DNA of 19,417 bases, from contig QNZV01000147.1 of NCBI GenBank assembly GCA_003978395.1, positions 1 to 19,417 on the forward strand, read 5' to 3'. Of this stretch, positions 15,176 through 19,417 are shown one piece after another; position 1 is the stretch's first letter, and the number at the start of each line of letters is the position of its first letter. The notes beneath the pieces are model-generated. The model did no database searches. It was not told the origin of the DNA and saw only the letters and a list, made by a program, of their open reading frames with translations. The DNA is from Sulfurovum sp. GTDB lineage: Bacteria > Campylobacterota > Campylobacteria > Campylobacterales > Sulfurovaceae. Made by a program: the position numbers and the translations under genes.

Positions 15176-16192
15176 ATGACAAAAGTTATAAAAGTAATCG
15201 CAGTAGCTTCACTATTGGCTCCAACACTTTACGGTGCTAGTACAGCAGGTTGTAAAGGGTGTCATGGTGCTAATTTTGAAAAGAAAGCAATGGGAATGTC
15301 TAAAGTTGTAAAGGATATGAGCAAAGCTGATATTTTAACTGCATTTAAGGGTTACAAAGATGGCTCTTATGGTGGTGCTATGAAAGGCATAATGAAAGGG
15401 CAAGTAGCTTCTTTTTCTGATGCTGATATGGAAGCAATAGCTTCAGAGATTAAAGGTGGTGGTGCAACGGCTCCTGCTAAAACTGAAGCAACTCCTGCCA
15501 AAGCAAAAGGTCCAGTTGTTGTAGATATTAATGCAAAAGTAAATACAGCAGAGAGATTATCAAAAGATGACCTTGGTAATAAAAAAGTGGTTACAGAGTC
15601 TGTTCTTGGTCTAAGAAAAACAGATATATACAGTGAAGGAGATGATACAACAGGTATGAAAACCCAATATGGTACAGACGCACCTGGAACATCTCAGAGA
15701 ATTGCAAGAGCATTCCAAGATGCACCACCAATGATTCCTCACTCTGTGGAAGGTTTGCTACCTATTAAAGCAGGGAATAACCAGTGTATGGGTTGTCACA
15801 TGCCAGAAGTAGCAAAAAGTGTGGGTGCTATTCCAGTTCCTAAGTCTCACCTTACAAACTTTAGACCAAAACATAAATTTGATGGTAAAATGTTTTCAAA
15901 ATCTATTGATAACTACAAAAATGAAGTAGCTATCTCTAAGACAACTGATAAACTAGTAATGGCACGATTCAACTGTTCTCAGTGTCATGCACCACAATCA
16001 AAAGGAGATTTGGCTGTATCAAATACATTCCAAGGTGGATTCTCTGAAAAAAATGGTAAAAGTGGTTCTTCATGGTATGACCATATGACTGATGATTTGG
16101 CAACTGTTGGGGAAAAAGATTCTCATGTTACTGAAGCAGATATAGCCAATAAAAAATCTGCTGCGGGTTCTAGTATTTGGACAAAGCACTAA
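15176..16192 (+). CDS. napB: NapB fused to an N-terminal monohaem cytochrome c domain
   Basis: NapB is the c-type cytochrome that passes electrons to NapA. Here it has 338 residues, well above a typical dihaem NapB, and three haem motifs. After a Sec signal (about residues 1-21) comes a small class I, c553-like domain with C26-KG-C29-H30 and a likely axial Met73 (GIMKGQVASFSDADMEAIA). A Gly/Ala/Pro/Lys linker follows at about 94-113. The NapB part then carries C204-MG-C207-H208 and C267-SQ-C270-H271. Likely axial histidines are H189 (PPMIPHSVEG) and H225 (PKSHL), as expected for bis-His haems. One uninterrupted reading frame with AGGAGG upstream argues for a true fusion. The extra domain could accept electrons from NapG or from another periplasmic donor. 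Confidence 0.93.
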   Translation: MTKVIKVIAVASLLAPTLYGASTAGCKGCHGANFEKKAMGMSKVVKDMSKADILTAFKGYKDGSYGGAMKGIMKGQVASFSDADMEAIASEIKGGGATAPAKTEATPAKAKGPVVVDINAKVNTAERLSKDDLGNKKVVTESVLGLRKTDIYSEGDDTTGMKTQYGTDAPGTSQRIARAFQDAPPMIPHSVEGLLPIKAGNNQCMGCHMPEVAKSVGAIPVPKSHLTNFRPKHKFDGKMFSKSIDNYKNEVAISKTTDKLVMARFNCSQCHAPQSKGDLAVSNTFQGGFSEKNGKSGSSWYDHMTDDLATVGEKDSHVTEADIANKKSAAGSSIWTKH

Positions 16193-16196
16193 ACAG

Positions 16197-16700
16197 ATGA
16201 AAAGACGAGAACTTTTTCGTTCTCTGACCTCCTCATTTACTGGAAACAGTAAAGAGGACGTTAAAGAAGAGAGCATTATTAGACCACCATATTATACAGA
16301 ACTAGATAGTTTTAACCTCTGTGTAGAGTGCGAAGAGAAAAAGTGTGCTATCTCTTGTGATGAAAATATTATTTTTATCCAAGAAGATGGCACACCAAAG
16401 CTTGATTTGACTACCCCAACAGGGTGTACCTTTTGTGATGAGTGTGCCTTAGCATGTGAATCAGATGTATTACAAGTAGATAAAATGCGTAAAATAGACG
16501 CAACCATAGAGATAGATATACTTAAATGTTTAAGTTGGCACCAAACCATGTGTTTTTCATGTAAAGAGCCATGTATTGATAACGCCATTGACTTTTTAGG
16601 TATGTTTAGACCGACCATAAATGCAGATAAATGTACCTCTTGTGGTTTTTGTGTTTACCGTTGTCCATCCAATGCGATAACCATTAAAGGTATCGCGTAG
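16197..16700 (+). CDS. napF: NapF: cytoplasmic ferredoxin-type maturation protein
   Basis: NapF is a cytoplasmic polyferredoxin thought to help assemble the iron-sulfur cluster of NapA or to assist NapH. The 167-residue protein has four cysteine sets: C42/C45/C50/C54, C77/C80/C83/C87, C111/C119/C122/C126 and C146/C149/C152/C156. The N-terminus MKRRELFRSLTSS contains two arginines, as is usual in NapF, but no hydrophobic core follows, so it is not an export signal. It starts four bases after napB with only a weak ribosome-binding site, so coupling is likely. Its stop is followed directly by an inverted repeat. Confidence 0.93.
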   Translation: MKRRELFRSLTSSFTGNSKEDVKEESIIRPPYYTELDSFNLCVECEEKKCAISCDENIIFIQEDGTPKLDLTTPTGCTFCDECALACESDVLQVDKMRKIDATIEIDILKCLSWHQTMCFSCKEPCIDNAIDFLGMFRPTINADKCTSCGFCVYRCPSNAITIKGIA

Positions 16701-16755
16701 GGTCGATTTCATCGAACACTATATTTAAATAAATTTTGTTCGATAAAATCGAACC
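16700..16755. repeat. Inverted repeat between napF and napL
   Basis: The left arm at 16700-16718 matches the reverse complement of the right arm at 16737-16755 in 17 of 19 positions, with an 18-base AT-rich spacer. Each arm is itself a small palindrome: TTCGAT-AAA-ATCGAA on the right, TCGAT-TTC-ATCGA on the left. In RNA this would be a strong hairpin just before the napL ribosome-binding site. No T tract follows, so it is not a standard terminator. It could be a processing or stability element, a dispersed REP-like palindrome or a protein-binding dyad. Confidence 0.8.
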
Positions 16756-16769
16756 GACAAAGGAAAAAA

Positions 16770-17717
16770 ATGCGTTTTTTAATAATATTTTTACTATTTT
16801 TTATACAACTCAATGCCAAAGATTTAAAACCTACCTTTATCTATTCAGGAAGTGGTGCTGTAACTGATTTGGTCTATCAAAATAATAAACTTTACTCTGC
16901 CACTGCCGAAGGTGCTGTGGATATATATGATACAAAAGAGCAGAAGCTTATACAAACCATTACTGTTCCAAAAATAAAAGATTTTATAGGCGATGAAGTT
17001 GTATCTAAAATCTACTCTGTAGATGTTCTTGATGATAAAATCATGATTGCCTCACAAGGTAAAATGGGTTATAGAAGAGTACACATCTATGCAGATAACA
17101 ACTTAACTCAAATTATATCTATAGATAAATCGTATACTATCTCTAAATCTAAATTTATAGATAGTAACCATCTACTTATTTCCCTACTTAGTAATGAGTT
17201 GATTCTATTTGATATAAAAGAGAAAAAAGCACTCTATCGAAAACAAATTTCAGCCTCTAAATTTTCAAGCTTTGCCCTAAATGAGAAGAAAGATGAAGTT
17301 ATTATTGCTGATGAGAGTGGAGATTTAAAACTCGTTTCTGTAAAAGATGGGAAAGTCCTAAAAGCGTTAAAAGGTCAAAATGTGGATAATATCTTTCAAG
17401 TTGACTACAAAAACAATACCATTATAACAGCAGGACAAGACCGCAGAACAGCTATCTACTCCAGAGATGGAAAAGTAGCCTATTATAAAGAGGGAACATT
17501 TCTTATCTATAGTTCAGCATTAAGTCCAAGTGCGAAAATAGGGGCTTATGCTTCAGATGAGCATAACAATATAACTCTTTTTGATACCTCTAGCAAATCA
17601 GACCTCTATAGACTGGGTTCTCATAAAGCAACCATTAGCAATATCCTATTTATAGATGAGAAAAAGCTATTTACCTCTAGTGATGATAAAGAGATTAACT
17701 ACTGGGAGCTACCATAA
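16770..17717 (+). CDS. napL: NapL: periplasmic WD40-like beta-propeller protein
   Basis: A 315-residue secreted beta-propeller. A short signal peptide (MRFLIIFLLFFIQLNA, cleavage likely after Ala16) is followed by repeated WD40-like blades. Typical turns are LYSATAEGAVDIYD, TAGQDRRTAIYSRDGK and, at the end, FTSSDDKEINYWELP. NapL is found in the nap operons of Campylobacterota (napAGHBFLD in Wolinella succinogenes); its exact job is unclear and it is usually regarded as accessory. Position after napF supports the name. The ribosome-binding site AAAGG lies just beyond the inverted repeat. The stop codon directly abuts the next ATG. Confidence 0.88.
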   Translation: MRFLIIFLLFFIQLNAKDLKPTFIYSGSGAVTDLVYQNNKLYSATAEGAVDIYDTKEQKLIQTITVPKIKDFIGDEVVSKIYSVDVLDDKIMIASQGKMGYRRVHIYADNNLTQIISIDKSYTISKSKFIDSNHLLISLLSNELILFDIKEKKALYRKQISASKFSSFALNEKKDEVIIADESGDLKLVSVKDGKVLKALKGQNVDNIFQVDYKNNTIITAGQDRRTAIYSRDGKVAYYKEGTFLIYSSALSPSAKIGAYASDEHNNITLFDTSSKSDLYRLGSHKATISNILFIDEKKLFTSSDDKEINYWELP

Positions 17718-18050
17718 ATGGCAATTATAGAAGTAGATGAAGAGAATTTTCAACAAGAGCTACAAAATGCTTTTAATCGAAAAGAACCTATTATTATAAA
17801 ATTCGGTTCAGAGTATTGTGAACCCTGTCATGCCTTGGAGTCTGAACTTGAAGAGTTGGACGAAGAGGTAACAAATCTCTCTATTATTATGGTTGATACC
17901 GATGAATCCCCTGAATTGGCAGAGAAGTATGATGTTTTTGCACTACCAACTATGGTTATATATGACATAAATCAACAACTTATCTACCATAAAGAGGGTA
18001 TAATCTTGGCAGAAGATATAATAAAAATTATAAACTCAAAGGAAAAATAA
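17718..18050 (+). CDS. Thioredoxin-like protein in the nap operon
   Basis: A 110-residue thioredoxin-fold protein without a signal peptide, so cytoplasmic. The active site is C34-E-P-C37 instead of the usual CGPC. The cis-proline loop is present in FALPTMVIYD, and the KFGSEYC segment corresponds to the beta-strand before the active site. It would reduce disulfides or handle thiols of a partner protein. It sits between napL and napD, where the Wolinella-type operon has no such gene, with no gap after napL and only one base before napD. A role in NapA or iron-sulfur maturation is a guess from context; it could also be a general thioredoxin. Confidence 0.87.
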   Translation: MAIIEVDEENFQQELQNAFNRKEPIIIKFGSEYCEPCHALESELEELDEEVTNLSIIMVDTDESPELAEKYDVFALPTMVIYDINQQLIYHKEGIILAEDIIKIINSKEK

Positions 18051-18051
18051 A

Positions 18052-18402
18052 ATGAACATCTCTAGTATAGTAGTCAAGACACTACCCGAAAATGTGGAAA
18101 AGGTAATCCAAATCATCAAAGACAATCCTGATATATGTGAGTATCACTTACATGACCCAAAAGGTGTAATTATTGTAACCGTTGAGGGTAAAGATGTAGA
18201 AGAAGAGGTTAACAAATTGGTAGATATTCAATGTTTCGATTATGTTATCGCTGCAGATATGATGATGACCTACCAAGAAGACCAACTTGATGCAGAAATC
18301 AAAAAATTAGAAGCTGATGCAATTGTTCCCCCTATGTTAAACGATGGAAATATGGATCCAAGAAAAATTAAATATAATGGCGATTTAAGAAAAAGATTTT
18401 AA
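18052..18402 (+). CDS. napD: NapD: NapA Tat-signal chaperone
   Basis: NapD is a small cytoplasmic ferredoxin-fold protein that binds the Tat signal of NapA and delays export until the molybdenum cofactor is in place. The 116-residue product opens with NISSIVVKTLPENVEKV and has the typical strand KGVIIVTVEG, followed by the DYVIAADMMMTYQED segment that ends the NapD core. About 35 further residues, ending in a basic tail (NGDLRKRF), extend past that core. An AAAGGA site lies upstream, overlapping the thioredoxin-like gene. The family call rests on the overall pattern and on its place at the end of the napAGHBFL series. Confidence 0.88.
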   Translation: MNISSIVVKTLPENVEKVIQIIKDNPDICEYHLHDPKGVIIVTVEGKDVEEEVNKLVDIQCFDYVIAADMMMTYQEDQLDAEIKKLEADAIVPPMLNDGNMDPRKIKYNGDLRKRF

Positions 18403-18411
18403 GGAGCACCT

Positions 18412-18744
18412 ATGTCAACTATAATAGAGTCTGTAATAAAAAGCAATCCTGTAGGTCGTTGGTATATTGAACTGACCGATACCATGAAAGATGATGCAGA
18501 GAGAATTATCTGTCTTGATGTTTTTGAATATGCAGAAAAAATAGAAATACTCGGAGCAGAGTACAACCAAGAGATAGAGATAGCATGGTCAAGTGATGAT
18601 AATGTAACTCCAACACAAATAAATGAGGTACGTCAACAGATGATGGCATATGAGGCAGAAGAAGAAGCCAAAAGAGAGAATGCTATACACCAAGAACACA
18701 CTACCCACCTAGCCGATGGCACACCAAACTTTCAGGAACAATAG
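18412..18744 (+). CDS. Unrecognised 110-residue acidic protein of the nap operon
   Basis: I do not recognise this protein. It has 110 residues, no signal peptide, membrane helix or cysteine pair, and only one Cys (in IICLDVFEYAEK). The first 65 residues look like a compact alpha/beta unit with aromatic strand segments (GRWYIELTDT, EIEIAWSSDD). The rest is a charged helix rich in Glu (MMAYEAEEEAKREN) and a His-containing polar tail. A clear AAGGAG site precedes the ATG, and the stop directly abuts the next start codon, so it is translated as part of the operon. A cytoplasmic accessory role in nitrate reductase maturation is a context-only inference. Confidence 0.8.
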   Translation: MSTIIESVIKSNPVGRWYIELTDTMKDDAERIICLDVFEYAEKIEILGAEYNQEIEIAWSSDDNVTPTQINEVRQQMMAYEAEEEAKRENAIHQEHTTHLADGTPNFQEQ

Positions 18745-19338
18745 ATGAATTATCCACTATTTTTTGATGCTATTCCAAGCATAAAACTTCAAGACCCTCT
18801 CTCTAATTTTTTAGGTTCATTAGAGAATGGAGAGGTTGAATTTAGATACCTAGATGTTGTAAAATCAGCAGGTCACTCTTGCCCTACAGTTATGGGTGCA
18901 TATTTAACAACACTCAAAGGCTTAGAGGCTCTCTATAAAGACGAAATGCCAATAAGAGGCAATATCTCCGTTGAGATACAAGATGATGTAGCCAATGGCG
19001 TAACAGGAGTCATCTCAAATGTAATCACACAGATTACAGGAGCAAATTCGATTGCAGGGTTCAAAGGTATCAATGGAAACTTTGCACGAAATAACCTTAT
19101 GGAATTTAATGCCAATATCAACTCTGCTGTTAAATTTACAAGAGTAGATAACAAGCAATCAGTAGAGGTAAACTACGACCCAAGTTCAGTAGGTGGAAGC
19201 CCAAAACAACAAGAGCTAATGGGAAAAATCATGCAAGGCAAGGCAACTCCCGAAGATAAAAAAGAGTTCGGAGAGTTGTGGCAAGATAGAGTTAGACGCA
19301 TATCTGAATCTATAGAGAGTGTCATTACCTGTGTTTAG
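18745..19338 (+). CDS. FmdE-like protein, last gene of the nap operon
   Basis: A 197-residue protein resembling the N-terminal domain of FmdE, a family linked to molybdenum formylmethanofuran dehydrogenase operons and of unclear biochemistry. The key feature is SAGHSCPTVMGAYLTTLKGL, with G43-H44-S45-C46-P47 matching the GHxCP metal-binding-type motif, followed by a helix as in FmdE. The zinc-finger end of full FmdE is absent; instead there is a C-terminal helix (EFGELWQDRVRRISESI) ending in TCV. It starts immediately after the previous stop with AGGA upstream. Association with another molybdenum enzyme suggests a part in cofactor handling, but this is inference. Confidence 0.7.
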   Translation: MNYPLFFDAIPSIKLQDPLSNFLGSLENGEVEFRYLDVVKSAGHSCPTVMGAYLTTLKGLEALYKDEMPIRGNISVEIQDDVANGVTGVISNVITQITGANSIAGFKGINGNFARNNLMEFNANINSAVKFTRVDNKQSVEVNYDPSSVGGSPKQQELMGKIMQGKATPEDKKEFGELWQDRVRRISESIESVITCV

Positions 19339-19345
19339 TCAAAAA

Positions 19346-19417
19346 TCATGATGAACACGACAACTTCTGATTTTTAAATTCATCAGGAGTTGCTTTTGCC
19401 CAACGTTCAAATCCTTT
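19346..19417 (-). CDS. 3' end of a minus-strand reading frame, possibly a truncated DUF72 (YecE-like) gene
   Basis: Only the last 23 codons lie in the window. They read KGFERWAKATPDEFKNQKLSCSS and then TGA. The W-x4-TP-x2-F pattern recalls a segment about a quarter of the way into DUF72 proteins (for example WREQTTDDFRF in YecE), where about 170 more residues should follow. A stop just eight residues later, with the FmdE-like gene immediately beyond, would mean a truncated gene. Alternatively this is simply the natural C-terminus of an unrelated protein. The start and most of the gene are outside the window. Confidence 0.4.
   Translation of the reverse strand, partial: KGFERWAKATPDEFKNQKLSCSS
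19361..19392 (+). terminator. Hairpin after the nap operon, weak terminator candidate
   Basis: CAACTTCTGAT (19361-19371) and ATCAGGAGTTG (19382-19392) pair over 11 bases with one G-U wobble and a 10-base AT-rich loop, followed by CTTTTG. It starts 22 bases after the last nap stop codon. The T run is short, so termination is only plausible. Confidence 0.45.

Noticed and set aside
16700..16755. Intrinsic terminator after napF
   Set aside because: The hairpin is strong but is followed by GACAAAGG rather than a T run, and napL, the thioredoxin-like gene and napD continue on the same strand.

Overview
The window looks like a chromosomal segment of a Campylobacterota bacterium (Epsilonproteobacteria), probably a free-living, Sulfurimonas- or Sulfurovum-like nitrate respirer. 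The evidence is the AT-rich DNA, the fabZ-lpxA-clpX-mreB-mreC gene order familiar from Campylobacter and Helicobacter, and a nap operon of the napAGHBFLD type that lacks napC. The genus is an inference.

Left block, minus strand (1-1691): ung, lptE and folC form a tightly overlapping operon. The ung transcript appears to be leaderless, because a perfect extended -10 box places the predicted start of transcription on the A of its ATG. folC runs off the left edge.

Central block, plus strand (1808-10118): a DksA/TraR-like zinc-finger protein, then queH, fabZ, lpxA, clpX, mreB, mreC, a MotA/TolQ/ExbB-like membrane protein, a MotB/ZorB-like protein with an OmpA domain, and a possible 48-residue protein. 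Most genes overlap or lie within a few tens of bases of each other, so this is probably one long transcription unit or a chain of coupled units. queH has no ATG, GTG or TTG start that keeps its essential first cysteines; an ATT codon with a well-placed Shine-Dalgarno sequence fits. The MotA/MotB-like pair behind mreBC is the least explained part. It resembles the ZorAB motor, but no Zorya effector genes are present and the periplasmic protein carries an unusually long coiled coil. An intrinsic terminator lies inside the small ORF, and a HIT-family gene converges from the other strand.

Right block, plus strand (10537-19338): a periplasmic nitrate reductase operon. A perfect FNR-type palindrome sits about 41.5 bases upstream of the expected transcription start. 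The order is napA, napG, napH, napB, napF, napL, a thioredoxin-like gene, napD, an unrecognised 110-residue gene and an FmdE-like gene. NapGH should pass quinol electrons to NapB and then NapA. NapB is fused to an N-terminal monohaem cytochrome c domain, giving three haem sites. A near-perfect inverted repeat separates napF from napL. After the operon come a weak terminator-like hairpin and the tail of a minus-strand reading frame that may be a truncated DUF72 gene.

I saw no tRNA, rRNA, CRISPR array or insertion sequence. No gene-free stretch exceeds about 240 bases; the longest is the nap promoter region.
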